From contig CAAGEZ010000061.1 of assembly GCA_900768995.1 (NCBI GenBank), forward strand, positions 1 to 53,592: a stretch of DNA of 53,592 bases, written 5' to 3'. Below the pieces are notes generated by a model. It saw nothing but the letters and a program-made list of their open reading frames with translations, was not told the DNA's origin and ran no database searches. The number at the start of each line of letters is the position of its first letter. Position 1 is the stretch's first letter. The DNA comes from Oscillospiraceae bacterium. GTDB lineage: Bacteria > Bacillota > Clostridia > Oscillospirales > Ruminococcaceae. Shown here one piece after another: positions 31,760 to 40,386 of this stretch. A program made the position numbers and the translations under genes.

Positions 31760-32526
31760 CGTTTGAGGAATTTATGGAACGGGGCAGAGTAAACAGCAGG
31801 CTCAGTGCATACAGGCGAAAAAAAGACGAGGCGATGAAAGTATGCACGGAGCAGCTTGCCGCCCACAAAGCCCCGTATGTGGCATTATCGGGCGGCAAGG
31901 ACAGTGTGGCTATGGCGTTCCTTGTGGACGCTGCCGCACGGTCTGCGGGCTGTGATTTTACACTGTGGTCCCACATATCCGATGCATCGTTCCCGGGAAC
32001 GGAAGAAACGTGCAGAGAGGTAGCCGAACGGCTTGGGCGGCATATTGATATATACACGTCCCCGTTTTCGGCGTATGATGCGCTTGACAGCAAAAAACGG
32101 GCGGCATTCGGAAAGACAGGCGTATTCTTCGGTTCGCTGAGGGAATACGCAAAGGACAAGGACCTTGCATTTGTGGGTGTACGTGCCAAAGAGTCCAAGC
32201 GGCGCACAAAGGCAGCAAAGGCGCACGGAATGGTGTTTCATTCGTCAATAGGTGACTGCACTGTTGTCAATCCCCTGCAATGGTTTACGGTATATGACGT
32301 GGCTTCGGTGCTGTACGAATACGATGCGCCGATACACCCGATATATAAAAAATTCAGCATTGATGACGGTATCGGGAGCGGCGGCGAACCGAGATTTATA
32401 CGGCTGGGCTACATAACGTCCCGTGATCTGCTGGATAAGGGAACGGCGGTGTTCCTTAAAACAAACTACCCCGACAAATTCAATCTGCTTTTGCGGTATT
32501 TCCCTGAGATAGGAAATTACTGCTGA
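31756..32526 (+). CDS. CysH-like PAPS-reductase-family protein of type IV-B
   Basis: 256 residues from GTG, overlapping the csf3 stop, with GGGGTGA upstream. The adenine-nucleotide alpha-hydrolase PP-loop is intact (YVALSGGKDSVAMAFL), and LAFVGVRAKESKRRTKAA plus WFTVYDVASVLYEYDAPIHP follow as in PAPS reductase-like enzymes. CysH-like genes are the defining accessory of type IV-B loci; their job there is unknown. A role in sulphate assimilation is unlikely inside this operon. Confidence 0.87.
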   Translation: MTFEEFMERGRVNSRLSAYRRKKDEAMKVCTEQLAAHKAPYVALSGGKDSVAMAFLVDAAARSAGCDFTLWSHISDASFPGTEETCREVAERLGRHIDIYTSPFSAYDALDSKKRAAFGKTGVFFGSLREYAKDKDLAFVGVRAKESKRRTKAAKAHGMVFHSSIGDCTVVNPLQWFTVYDVASVLYEYDAPIHPIYKKFSIDDGIGSGGEPRFIRLGYITSRDLLDKGTAVFLKTNYPDKFNLLLRYFPEIGNYC

Positions 32527-32545
32527 GGGGAAGGGCGGCGATGAT

Positions 32546-32737
32546 ATGAGATGCTGTCACGGCTGTAAAATAAGAACGGCAACGTGTCACGCCGACTGTC
32601 CCGATTATGCTGCCGAATATGATGAAAATATGGCACGGCTTGCGGAGCAGAACAGGCAGAAGCTTGCGGAGCGTGGGATATTTGAACACGTTCAGCGGAT
32701 AAGGGACAGGGCTGAGAGGCATAAAAGGAAAAAGTGA
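32546..32737 (+). CDS. Small cysteine-rich phage protein
   Basis: 63 residues with five cysteines at the N-terminus (MRCCHGCKIRTATCHADC), a likely zinc site, then a basic helix ending RHKRKK. GAAGGGCGG precedes the ATG. It follows cysH by 19 bp and could be the last gene of the csf unit or a general phage gene. Family unknown. Confidence 0.6.
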   Translation: MRCCHGCKIRTATCHADCPDYAAEYDENMARLAEQNRQKLAERGIFEHVQRIRDRAERHKRKK

Positions 32738-32753
32738 AAGGAAATGAGAAAAA

Positions 32754-33236
32754 ATGAAAAGCTTTGACAAGAGGGACAAGGCAAAGCTGTACAGGGAGCT
32801 TGTGAACGTTATCGAGGATAATCTTATACTTATCCTCGACTGCGTTCGGGAAGAGTTCGGCGTAGGCGATGTCAGAATGAAGAGGCTCATTGACCGCATT
32901 GAAAAAAAGGTCGATCATTTCAACGAGATGATAGATGACGGCGTTTTCGATGACAAATATCCCGAAATGGCGATGTACAGCTATTCAAGCAAGGTGAGGG
33001 TGCTGCTGAAAAAGACTGTCCACGGCACGCTCCCTGATGAACTGGTCGCTGACATACTCGAGGACACAATGACGGTTTCTCAGGGCGGTCATAACGAAAA
33101 GATCCGCAAGGAGAAGAAATACCCGAAGCTGTCGGTATCGGAAGCCGAGAGACTTCGGGCGGATATGATGGCGTTCCGGGGATATGGACAGAATGTTATT
33201 GAAAAAACGGAGGAAATGAAAAATGGCAAAATATGA
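32754..33236 (+). CDS. Hypothetical helical phage protein
   Basis: 160 residues, helical and charged throughout (for example VNVIEDNLILILDCVREEFG and LPDELVADILEDTM). GAAAGGA lies rather far (12 bases) from the ATG. It overlaps the next gene by 14 bp. No motif recognised. Confidence 0.6.
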   Translation: MKSFDKRDKAKLYRELVNVIEDNLILILDCVREEFGVGDVRMKRLIDRIEKKVDHFNEMIDDGVFDDKYPEMAMYSYSSKVRVLLKKTVHGTLPDELVADILEDTMTVSQGGHNEKIRKEKKYPKLSVSEAERLRADMMAFRGYGQNVIEKTEEMKNGKI

Positions 33237-33714
33237 TTGCACTAAAACAAAGGATTTTCTGCACGAGCTGAAAAGAGCATCAGAGTGGTGCAGAAAGAGG
33301 TCGGCGAGTGATTGCAAAGAGTGTGAAATGGTCTGCAGGAATGGCGGCTGCTTTGTATCGCTTGCCCGTAATCTTGACTGCATTTCCGAAAGACAGTTTG
33401 ACTTTGTTATCGGAAAAATACAGAAATGGTCCGATAACCACCCCGAGCCCCCAAAACGTGAACTGACGGAGAACGAGAGGAATATCCTCAAAGCATTCAA
33501 AGCGTTGGGCTTTAACTACATAGCGGCTGACAAAAGCGACTGTGTCTGTACTTATACCCTCAAGCCCCGAAAGAGTGAAAGAGGGTGGTACAACACCTCC
33601 GGAGACTATAGAGTGGCGGCTGTGTGCAAAACGGAAAAATTCTTCGGCGATATTTTATCCTATGACGATGAAGAGCCTGCGGAGATAGAAAAATTACTGG
33701 AAGGAGATAAATGA
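33223..33714 (+). CDS. Hypothetical phage protein with N-terminal Cys cluster
   Basis: 163 residues. The N-terminal third has CKECEMVCRNGGCF, perhaps a metal site. The C-terminal part (FNYIAADKSDCVCTYTLKPR) is a short alpha/beta domain also seen in small phage proteins. It overlaps the next start. Function unknown. Confidence 0.58.
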   Translation: MAKYDCTKTKDFLHELKRASEWCRKRSASDCKECEMVCRNGGCFVSLARNLDCISERQFDFVIGKIQKWSDNHPEPPKRELTENERNILKAFKALGFNYIAADKSDCVCTYTLKPRKSERGWYNTSGDYRVAAVCKTEKFFGDILSYDDEEPAEIEKLLEGDK

Positions 33715-33716
33715 TT

Positions 33717-34529
33717 ATGGCAAAGGCTAAAAAGGAATTTAACAAGGTCGAAGTCCTCGAAAGGTACAGAAACGGTGAAAAGGTGACGGCTATTGCGGAG
33801 GCTATGGGTGCTTCCAAGAAAGAGGTATATACGGTCATAAGAGAGCTGAAAAGGGCTGAGGAATGGAACGGCATACAGCTGTCACCCTCGGGAGCGGCTT
33901 TTGTTCCGTCTACTGCCGCACCGATGCCCGTTGAGCCGAGAGTGCCGATAAAGGCAGAAGTGGGGGTTGAAAATGTTCTCGAGGAGGACGGAAACGTTAC
34001 TGAGGAGAGCGAAAAGCCTGCACCCAAAAAGCGGGGCAGAAAGAAAAAGGCGGAAGAAAACGAGTACGATCCCGACAAGCTAAAGAAAGATGCACAGATA
34101 GTTATGCAGCGGCTTCAAGCAGACGAGAAGCGCATACTCCCCGACCCTCAGAAAAGCTCGGAGGCTTTGCATAAAATCATTACAAAGCTCAGTGATGAAA
34201 GCAAGCCCGATATTGACGAAATAAAGGCAAAGGCTATGGATGGCGTTTCACACGAGGATAAGAGCGATACGGACATTGAGGCATTTACAGACGATCCCGC
34301 AGAGTGGGCGGCGAGGAAATACGAGGAGAGCAAGGGCAAGACATACACGGTGAAATTCAAGGACGAAATGGAGCTGAACATATCGGGTGTCAGAGAGATA
34401 ACGGACAGCGGACAGGCGGTAGCATTCAAGGGAGCTTCGGGAAAGGCTGTTGTGGTATCGGCGGCGGAGCTGCTGTATTATTATCCCGATGAATGCAAAG
34501 CGATGTTTAATAATTTTTCAGTTGAGTGA
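33717..34529 (+). CDS. HTH protein with AT-hook, probable small terminase subunit
   Basis: 270 residues. The N-terminal 45 residues hold a helix-turn-helix (YRNGEKVTAIAEAMGASKKE), then a flexible acidic/proline linker, an AT-hook-like KKRGRKKK near residue 105 and a C-terminal domain. It lies 18 bp before the large terminase gene, the standard place of the small subunit. The start could also be an ATG six bases earlier. A stoperator-like site overlaps its last codons. Confidence 0.6.
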   Translation: MAKAKKEFNKVEVLERYRNGEKVTAIAEAMGASKKEVYTVIRELKRAEEWNGIQLSPSGAAFVPSTAAPMPVEPRVPIKAEVGVENVLEEDGNVTEESEKPAPKKRGRKKKAEENEYDPDKLKKDAQIVMQRLQADEKRILPDPQKSSEALHKIITKLSDESKPDIDEIKAKAMDGVSHEDKSDTDIEAFTDDPAEWAARKYEESKGKTYTVKFKDEMELNISGVREITDSGQAVAFKGASGKAVVVSAAELLYYYPDECKAMFNNFSVE

Positions 34530-34532
34530 AAA
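34515..34532. repeat. Stoperator-like palindrome, site 3 (one mismatch)
   Basis: TTTTCAGTTGAGTGAAAA; the core is CAGTTGAGTG rather than CAGTTGACTG. It lies right before the ribosome site of the large terminase gene. Confidence 0.5.
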
Positions 34533-34547
34533 TAAGTGGAGGCGGCA

Positions 34548-36254
34548 ATGCAGTACATAAAGCGATATATAGACAAGGTGCTGAACGAGGAAATACGGGT
34601 TTGTGAGGAACAGAAATTATTATGCCGATTCGTCAAGAGGGTGTTTGAAACGGAAGACCTGAGAATTGACGAGGTAAAGGCGGACAAGTATTTCGGACTG
34701 CAAAAGTATTTTCCTTTTCAGCTTCTTGACTGGGAAAAATTCTGCTTTATCCTGCACTGCTGCACATTTACGGCGGCAGGTATCCCCCGCTTCCCCGATC
34801 TGTACATATACGTTGGACGTGGAAGCGGAAAGAATGGCTACAAATCATTTACGAACACGGCGATGATATCCCCTGCCCACGGCATCAGGGGGTACAACAT
34901 ACAGGACTTTGCGGCGGCTGAGGACAATGCAAAAACGTCGTTTATGGAAGTACACGGAGATGTATTGGAGCGAAACAGCGGCAAGATGAAGAACTTCTTC
35001 AAGTGGTCGCTGGAATCAATAAAATGCACCAAGACAAACAGCTTATGGACATTCCACACGTCTCAGCCGAAGTCAAAGGACGGCGGCCGTCCCGGTATGA
35101 TAGGCATTGACGAGATACACGTTTTTGAAAACAACAAGCTGATAAAGGTGGCGGAGGGCGGTCTTGGAAAGGTTCCCGAACCAAGGAAGCTGATAACGAC
35201 AACGGACGGAGACGTGCGGGACGCTGTGGGCGACGAATACAAGGCAAAGGGGCGGCGCATTCTTCGGGGAGAGATACCCGACAACGGTTTTCTTCCCTTT
35301 ATGTGCTGCTGCTCCAAGGAAGAGATAAACGACCCCGAAAACTGGATCAAAGCTGTTCCCAGCCTTGATGTGTTCCCGTGGCTGAAAACGGAGATGCTGA
35401 AAGAATTTGAGGAATACAAGCTTGACCCCATAACAAACGCCGCATTTGCCACAAAGCGAATGAATTGTCCGAGCAGTGACCTTGAAGCGGGGCTGACGAG
35501 CTGGGAAAACATTCAGGAATGCTGCAAGGGGGAAATGCCCGAAAAGCTTGAGATACTCCGGGGCCGCCCCTGCATTGCCTGCCTTGACTTTGCAAAATCA
35601 AACGACTTTGTGGCGGCGGGGCTGATATTCAGAGTAAACGGCATATATTACTATGTCACCCACACCTGGGTATGTGAACAGTCGGCAGACCTTTACCGCA
35701 TACGCTTTCCCCTTGCGGACGCTGAGGCACGGGGAGAGATCACAATGGTGAAGGACGTGGAAATTATGGCGGACATACCTGTGCTGTGGATAAGGGACAT
35801 AGCAAGGGAGATGAACGCCCGTATCGTGGCAGGTGCCTGCGACAGCTTCCGATTTGCATATGTGAAGCGAGCGGTGGCGGAGGCACTCGGCTTTGAGGGA
35901 GCGGCAAGGAAAACCGCCAACAAGTGGGGGCATTCCCTGCGGGTATGGTATATGAACCGCCCGTCCGACCTGATGAAAACGGCAAGCGAGATATCCACGG
36001 TGCTTGAAAGGCAGAGATTATACTGCGGGGATAACAAGATAATGCGGTGGTATATGGGAAATGTGAAAAAAGTCCTTGACAAGGACGGCAACACAAGATA
36101 TGAAAAAATCGAAGAGAAATCCCGAAAGACTGACGGAGCGTTATGCTGGATAAACGGTATGACGCTGTTTGAGATACTGGAGGAATTTGACAAGCCTGCG
36201 GTGTCTGTGAAGAACAGGCCGAGGGTGAGAACGTACGGAGGAGGAAGAAGATGA
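34548..36254 (+). CDS. terL: Phage terminase large subunit
   Basis: 568 residues from the ATG five to six bases after GTGGAGG. ATPase domain: an atypical Walker A in YVGRGSGKNGYKSF, Walker B in GMIGIDEIHVF, and TTTDGDV as coupling motif. Nuclease domain: CIACLDFAKSNDFVA supplies the first acidic residue and GACDSFRFAY a later one. This is the HK97/P27-type terminase that cuts and pumps DNA into proheads. It overlaps the following gene by 4 bp. Confidence 0.9.
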   Translation: MQYIKRYIDKVLNEEIRVCEEQKLLCRFVKRVFETEDLRIDEVKADKYFGLQKYFPFQLLDWEKFCFILHCCTFTAAGIPRFPDLYIYVGRGSGKNGYKSFTNTAMISPAHGIRGYNIQDFAAAEDNAKTSFMEVHGDVLERNSGKMKNFFKWSLESIKCTKTNSLWTFHTSQPKSKDGGRPGMIGIDEIHVFENNKLIKVAEGGLGKVPEPRKLITTTDGDVRDAVGDEYKAKGRRILRGEIPDNGFLPFMCCCSKEEINDPENWIKAVPSLDVFPWLKTEMLKEFEEYKLDPITNAAFATKRMNCPSSDLEAGLTSWENIQECCKGEMPEKLEILRGRPCIACLDFAKSNDFVAAGLIFRVNGIYYYVTHTWVCEQSADLYRIRFPLADAEARGEITMVKDVEIMADIPVLWIRDIAREMNARIVAGACDSFRFAYVKRAVAEALGFEGAARKTANKWGHSLRVWYMNRPSDLMKTASEISTVLERQRLYCGDNKIMRWYMGNVKKVLDKDGNTRYEKIEEKSRKTDGALCWINGMTLFEILEEFDKPAVSVKNRPRVRTYGGGRR

Positions 36255-36763
36255 ACTGGGATATAAGAATAACCCTTGTGGGGCTTGCGGGGGCAATGGA
36301 ATTTAAAATATGCAGCAAGGGGGATATGGACGAACTGACAGACAAAAATTTCATCGGGTGCGCAAGTGTTCTTACCGATTACTGCATATTGCCGGGAAAA
36401 TGGATAGAATGTCCCGAATTTGACAGGGAGCGGCTCACAGTGCGGTATGGGCAGGCGATTGCGGACATTATCGAAAAGAAGGCAAAGATACTGAAAGTCC
36501 CCTACAGTATGAAAATGCACGATCCCGATATGCCTGAAAACATATGGCCGTCAAACACGGCTTCGGAAAAGCTGGTGTATGATTACACGGGCATTGATTT
36601 TCTGAGACAAAAGGAAATGAACTACCTTGAATGGCGGCAGTATATGTGCGACGCTGTGAAATATAATCTTTCCAACACGCCCGACGGGGTGGAGATGTTA
36701 AATTCGGCGTATGACGAGACCTGTCTGCCCTTTGACCGTGACGCTTTTTTCGGGCGGAAATAA
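36251..36763 (+). CDS. Hypothetical phage protein after terminase
   Basis: 170 residues, start overlapping the terL stop with GGAGGAGG upstream. Possible structural role inferred from position only. Features: WDIRITLVGLAGAMEFK at the start and aromatic-rich YLEWRQYMCDAVKYNL near the end. Family not recognised. Confidence 0.6.
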   Translation: MNWDIRITLVGLAGAMEFKICSKGDMDELTDKNFIGCASVLTDYCILPGKWIECPEFDRERLTVRYGQAIADIIEKKAKILKVPYSMKMHDPDMPENIWPSNTASEKLVYDYTGIDFLRQKEMNYLEWRQYMCDAVKYNLSNTPDGVEMLNSAYDETCLPFDRDAFFGRK

Positions 36764-36776
36764 TTTTTTGCGATTT

Positions 36777-36945
36777 TTTGCAAGTGACAGTACGCAGGGC
36801 GGGAAACGTGCTATAATTATAACCGTGAAGGGCACTCACACCCTTCACATTTCTTCATATTTCCTTTCAAATTTCTTTGTTGTTCCTGTTTTTCTGTATT
36901 TTTCCGTTCACACAGCTCCCGTATCTGCGGGGGCTGTATTTTTTT
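36777..36945 (+). ncRNA. Promoter-hairpin-terminator cassette, possible short RNA
   Basis: An extended -10 (TGCTATAAT, 36809-36817) lies 21 bp after TTTGCAAGTGACAG (36777-36790). Directly downstream is GTGAAGGG (36824 on) pairing with CCCTTCAC, and about 70 U-rich bases later a second hairpin, AGCTCCCG with CGGGGGCT, followed by TATTTTTTT (ending near 36945). No coding frame fits. Either a small phage RNA of about 120 nt or a leader/terminator between head modules. The rest of the 267-bp gap to 37030 holds a second TGACAGGGAGA element and stoperator-like site 4. Confidence 0.4.
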
Positions 36946-37001
36946 GTGAAAATGACAGGGAGACAGCGGAACGGTTTGATAAAATAAAATCAGGCGATGA
37001 T

Positions 37002-37018
37002 TTTACAGTTGACTGAAA
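37002..37018. repeat. Stoperator-like palindrome, site 4
   Basis: TTTACAGTTGACTGAAA, in the gap just upstream of the HK97-gp10-like gene. Confidence 0.6.
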
Positions 37019-37030
37019 TGGGGTGTGGGT

Positions 37031-37474
37031 ATGTATGTTAAATCGGGCAATAATTACGAATACCACGATATTGACATTGTGGGGGCGTTTTCAAAATATA
37101 CAGCTGATGTGAAGAAGAAGATCGGCAAGGCTGTGAGAAAACGTGGGAATGAACTGCTTGACGATATCGTAAACAGTTCCCCTGTGAGAAAAGAGCTGCC
37201 GAGGCACAGCAAGCGGCGGTTTGATCTCCACCCCGGAGAATACAGACGGAGCTGGGTCAAGACGATGAAAAGAACGGAAACGGGGGTCAGGGTGGTTGTC
37301 CACAACAAGATGTACGGTCTGCCCCATTTGCAGGAGCTGCCCCACAGAACAGGCGGCAGCGCAGATAAAACATATCCCAAGGACAGCAACGGTGCTGTGG
37401 GAGCTATAAGGGCGGCAAACAAGAAATTCAGCGACAGGCTGAACAAGGACATTGAGGACATACTGAACGAATAA
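37031..37474 (+). CDS. HK97 gp10-like head-tail/minor structural protein
   Basis: 147 residues from the ATG with GGGGTG upstream. KKKIGKAVRKRGNELLDDIV and SPVRKELPRHSKRRFDLHPG, then GEYRRSWVKTMKRTETGVRV and HLQELPHRTGG, match the gp10/neck protein pattern. These proteins join head and tail. Its place before rather than after the portal is unusual for HK97-like phages but the module order here is shuffled. Confidence 0.68.
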   Translation: MYVKSGNNYEYHDIDIVGAFSKYTADVKKKIGKAVRKRGNELLDDIVNSSPVRKELPRHSKRRFDLHPGEYRRSWVKTMKRTETGVRVVVHNKMYGLPHLQELPHRTGGSADKTYPKDSNGAVGAIRAANKKFSDRLNKDIEDILNE

Positions 37475-37492
37475 GAGAGGGAGCGGCAAAGA

Positions 37493-37810
37493 ATGGAAAA
37501 TGAAAAGGCTGAACGCCTGTGTGACCTGTTTATGCGGCGTATGAGGATAGAGGGCGACGACGGCACGGAAAGAGAGCTGGTACTTGATTTTGTTAAATCG
37601 GGCATCGGATATCTCAATTGCATATCCTGCGGTGCAGATGTTGACTTTGAGACGGACACAAGGGCAAAGGAACTGTTATATAACTACGTTTTTTATTCAA
37701 GAAATGAATGCCTTGCGGAATTTGAAAAGAATTACGGGGCTATGCTCCGGGCGTTCAGAAATACCGCAAGGGTAAAGGCACGGAAGGAGCAGGGCGATGA
37801 GGAGACTTAA
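37493..37810 (+). CDS. Head-tail connector-like protein (gp6-like)
   Basis: 105 residues with GGGAGCGG before the ATG. A helical protein (ERELVLDFVKSGIGYLNCIS and AKELLYNYVFYSRNECLAEF) resembling gp6-type connectors that form a ring under the portal. It overlaps the next gene by 14 bp. Confidence 0.6.
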   Translation: MENEKAERLCDLFMRRMRIEGDDGTERELVLDFVKSGIGYLNCISCGADVDFETDTRAKELLYNYVFYSRNECLAEFEKNYGAMLRAFRNTARVKARKEQGDEET

Positions 37811-38144
37811 AAACGCCATTGAATCCGACAGCTTCAACGACGGAATAGTATGGGCTATGCCGTACACGGATAGCGGCGACTCCGACAGGGAAAAAGGGAT
37901 AAGGCTGCATTTCGGCAACCGAAGTCTGACGTTCAAGCGGATATTTGAGGCACGGCAGATACAGGCGAACATTACCCGTGTTATTGCGGTGCCTCTTCCC
38001 TTTCCTTTTCTCGAAAGCTTAAGGAAATGCAAATGTGCGGATATCGGAGGCAGGATATACAAGATAGAGCTTTTGCAGGAGATCGTTTCGGCAGTTCCCC
38101 CGACGGCGGTGCTTTCGCTTTCGGAATGGTCGTCGATGATGTAA
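37797..38144 (+). CDS. Probable head closure/adaptor protein
   Basis: 115 residues. A beta-rich small protein: GIRLHFGNRSLTFKRIF, then RVIAVPLPFPFLESLRKCKC. Size and location between the connector and portal suggest a head-closure or stopper role; the sequence alone does not prove it. Start overlaps the connector gene. Confidence 0.5.
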   Translation: MRRLKNAIESDSFNDGIVWAMPYTDSGDSDREKGIRLHFGNRSLTFKRIFEARQIQANITRVIAVPLPFPFLESLRKCKCADIGGRIYKIELLQEIVSAVPPTAVLSLSEWSSMM

Positions 38145-38160
38145 TGGGGCGGTGATGTAA

Positions 38161-39402
38161 ATGGGTTTCGGTGATTTTGTGAGATCGCTGTTTTCTTCGG
38201 CGGGTGTACAGCAGGAAAATGACCCGATGAGAAAATCGGTGAAGATAGGCAGCACAACATACACCCCTGCGGAAATTCAGAATTATATGACAAATGCCGC
38301 CTGGAGGATATGCAAGGACTACATTGCGGCGGCGGTCTCCAAGGCTGAGATACGGACGTTCCTCAACGGCAGGGAGACCTTCGGGGAAGAATATTACCGC
38401 TGGAACGTTAAGCCTAATGCAAATATGACGTCAACGGAGTTCTGGGCTAAGGCTGTTGACAGGTTTTATGATGACGGCGAACTGCTGATCGTCCCTGTGG
38501 GGAACCAGCTGATAATTGCGGACCATTTTTCACGGACGGAATATGCGCTATACCCTGCTGTATTCAGCGGCGTGACTGTGGGTGATTTCACATTCGGGAA
38601 GATATTCACGGGTGAAGATGTTATGTATTTCAGATCGCCCGAAGTAATGAAGCCGCTGACGGCGGCGGCGGAAAGGCTGATAAACGACACGCTTGCGGAC
38701 GCATCGGACAAATACCGCCTTGAGGGCGGCGAGCGCGGCACGCTGACAATTGACAGTATGCAGACGGGAAGCGATGAGGATAATGACGAACTGGAGAAAA
38801 TACTGAACGAGGATTTTGAAGAGTATTTTATGAACAGGAACGCTGTTATCCCGCTGTATGAGGGTATGCAGTACACGCCTGTCACAAATCCGAACGGACA
38901 GAAAACATCTATCGTCAATGATATCAGCGCACTGCTGGATATGGCGGTAAAGATACAGGCGGAGGCATTTAAGATACCGCCTGCGCTTATTCTCGGCAAC
39001 GTTGCGGACACAAAAACGGCGGTGCGGAATTTCCTTACATTCTGCATTGACCCGTTTCTGAATATGATCGTTGAGGGCGCAAACGCCTGTCTGTACGGGA
39101 ACAGGATCCTGAGCGGTTCGTATTTATCCGCTGACAGCAGTCCTGTAGAGCACGCCGACATTTTCAGTCAGGCTGAAAAAATTGACAAGCTGAAAGCGGC
39201 AGGCATTCTGAGCACCAACGAGGTACGCCGTAAAATGGGTGAACCCCGTATCAATGAAAAATGGGCTGACGAATATGCGATGACTAAGAATTATGAAAAT
39301 ATAAAAACTATGGGAAAGGATGATAGCAATGACAATGGTGACAGGCGGAAAGCCGGCGGGGGCAGTGATGAAAATTCAGACGGCAGTGGAGATGAAGGCT
39401 GA
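38161..39402 (+). CDS. HK97-type portal protein
   Basis: 413 residues with GGGGCGGTG before the ATG. Portal hallmarks: MTNAAWRICKDYIAAAVSKA near the N-terminus, TSIVNDISALLDMAVKIQAE in the stem region and IPPALILGNVADTKTAVRNF with FCIDPFLNMIVEGANACLYG typical of HK97 portals. A glycine/aspartate-rich tail ends the protein. It overlaps the protease gene by 74 bp. Confidence 0.85.
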   Translation: MGFGDFVRSLFSSAGVQQENDPMRKSVKIGSTTYTPAEIQNYMTNAAWRICKDYIAAAVSKAEIRTFLNGRETFGEEYYRWNVKPNANMTSTEFWAKAVDRFYDDGELLIVPVGNQLIIADHFSRTEYALYPAVFSGVTVGDFTFGKIFTGEDVMYFRSPEVMKPLTAAAERLINDTLADASDKYRLEGGERGTLTIDSMQTGSDEDNDELEKILNEDFEEYFMNRNAVIPLYEGMQYTPVTNPNGQKTSIVNDISALLDMAVKIQAEAFKIPPALILGNVADTKTAVRNFLTFCIDPFLNMIVEGANACLYGNRILSGSYLSADSSPVEHADIFSQAEKIDKLKAAGILSTNEVRRKMGEPRINEKWADEYAMTKNYENIKTMGKDDSNDNGDRRKAGGGSDENSDGSGDEG

Positions 39403-40252
39403 TAAAAAGATCGGCAGGCTGTATTTATACGATGATATCCAGCCTGACTGGTATGACTGGTGGACTGATGAAAAGATACAGTCCGAGACATCGGCGACCA
39501 CTATTGCGGCAAAGATCGAGGAAATGGGAGCGGTCTCGGAGCTGAATGTATATATCTGCTCACGGGGCGGCGATGTGGCAACGGGCAATGCGATATATGC
39601 ACAGCTCCAGCGTATGAACGTCCCCAAGACTGCATACATCGACGGGCTTGCGGCATCTATTGCGACCGTTATTCCCTGTGCCTGCGACAAAATCGTTATG
39701 TGCAGGACGGGAATTTATATGATACACAATGCGTCTATGGGTATGTACGGAAATGCTGCCGAGCTGAGGAAGGCGGCGGACGTTCTTGACACATACACGG
39801 CGGCGGCAAGACAGGCATATGTGGCACGGTGCAAAATATCTGAGGACGAAATTACGGCACTGATGAACGATGAAACATATATGACGGCGGCGGAGGCACT
39901 GGAACGTGGATTTATTGACGAAATTGCGGACACGCCCCCTGCAAGCACAGATGCGCCCAAGGAATACCTTGGAGCTTCGGCGGCAATGCGTATGAACGGC
40001 GGGACGGATTCCCCGGCTATGCTCAGGAAATTGTGCGAATGTATGGCAAGGATAGAAAATATGCTGGCAGGCGGTGCTGCCGCAAAGGGAGCGGATAAGG
40101 CTGAGGATAAGGGCGGCGTTCCCGAAGACAAGCCCAAAACGCCCGAGAGCAAGGGCGGCGTTCCCGAAGATAAGCCCGAAACGCCCGAAAATGACGGTAT
40201 CGTTCACAAAAAAGGAAATGTCGAGGATTTTTTGAGAGCATTTCTTGTGTAA
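39329..40252 (+). CDS. ClpP-like prohead protease
   Basis: About 307 residues. The ClpP fold is evident: ELNVYICSRGGDVATGNAIY, the catalytic Ser in DGLAASIATVIP and the His in YMIHNASMGMYG; the Asp is probably in the following helix region. It would mature the capsid. I start at the second ATG, eight bases after AAAGGA. The C-terminal tail includes two 14-residue repeats with KGGVPEDKP. It lies between portal and capsid, as usual. Confidence 0.87.
   Translation: MTMVTGGKPAGAVMKIQTAVEMKADKKIGRLYLYDDIQPDWYDWWTDEKIQSETSATTIAAKIEEMGAVSELNVYICSRGGDVATGNAIYAQLQRMNVPKTAYIDGLAASIATVIPCACDKIVMCRTGIYMIHNASMGMYGNAAELRKAADVLDTYTAAARQAYVARCKISEDEITALMNDETYMTAAEALERGFIDEIADTPPASTDAPKEYLGASAAMRMNGGTDSPAMLRKLCECMARIENMLAGGAAAKGADKAEDKGGVPEDKPKTPESKGGVPEDKPETPENDGIVHKKGNVEDFLRAFLV
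40107..40190 (+). repeat. Two 42-bp tandem coding repeats in the protease tail
   Basis: A 14-codon unit beginning AAGGGCGGCGTTCCCGAAGA is repeated in tandem with few changes, encoding KGGVPEDKP(K/E)TPE(S/N). It forms a flexible linker before the C-terminus. Confidence 0.75.
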
Positions 40253-40267
40253 ATATTGACACAGATG

Positions 40268-40297
40268 CACCCGTGCTTTCTGCACGGGTGTTTTTTT
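40268..40297 (+). terminator. Strong terminator between protease and capsid genes
   Basis: CACCCGTGC and GCACGGGTG (9-bp perfect stem, 5-nt loop) followed by seven Ts, 15 bp after the protease stop. Confidence 0.85.
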
Positions 40298-40299
40298 GC

Positions 40300-40339
40300 T
40301 TTGCAAGTGACAGGGAGAAGGCTGTTTTTTATGATATTC
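40300..40339 (+). promoter_or_regulatory. Probable capsid promoter
   Basis: GTGACA (40307-40312), 17 bp, TATGAT (40330-40335), about 52 bp before the capsid ATG. It begins with TTTGCAAGTGACAG (40300-40313), identical to 36777-36790. The capsid gene sits right behind a terminator, so a promoter is expected here. Confidence 0.55.
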
Positions 40340-40386
40340 TGAAAATACAAAGCAAATGTTTTATTAAATTTCAGGGAGGTAATAAA

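Noticed and set aside
29095..32526. Possible type I or III CRISPR effector
   Set aside because: No Cas3, Cas10 or Cas6; the set with CysH fits only subtype IV-B.
31756..32526. CysH as a sulphate-assimilation or DNA phosphorothioation gene
   Set aside because: No sulphate-assimilation or dnd partner genes nearby; translation is coupled to csf3.
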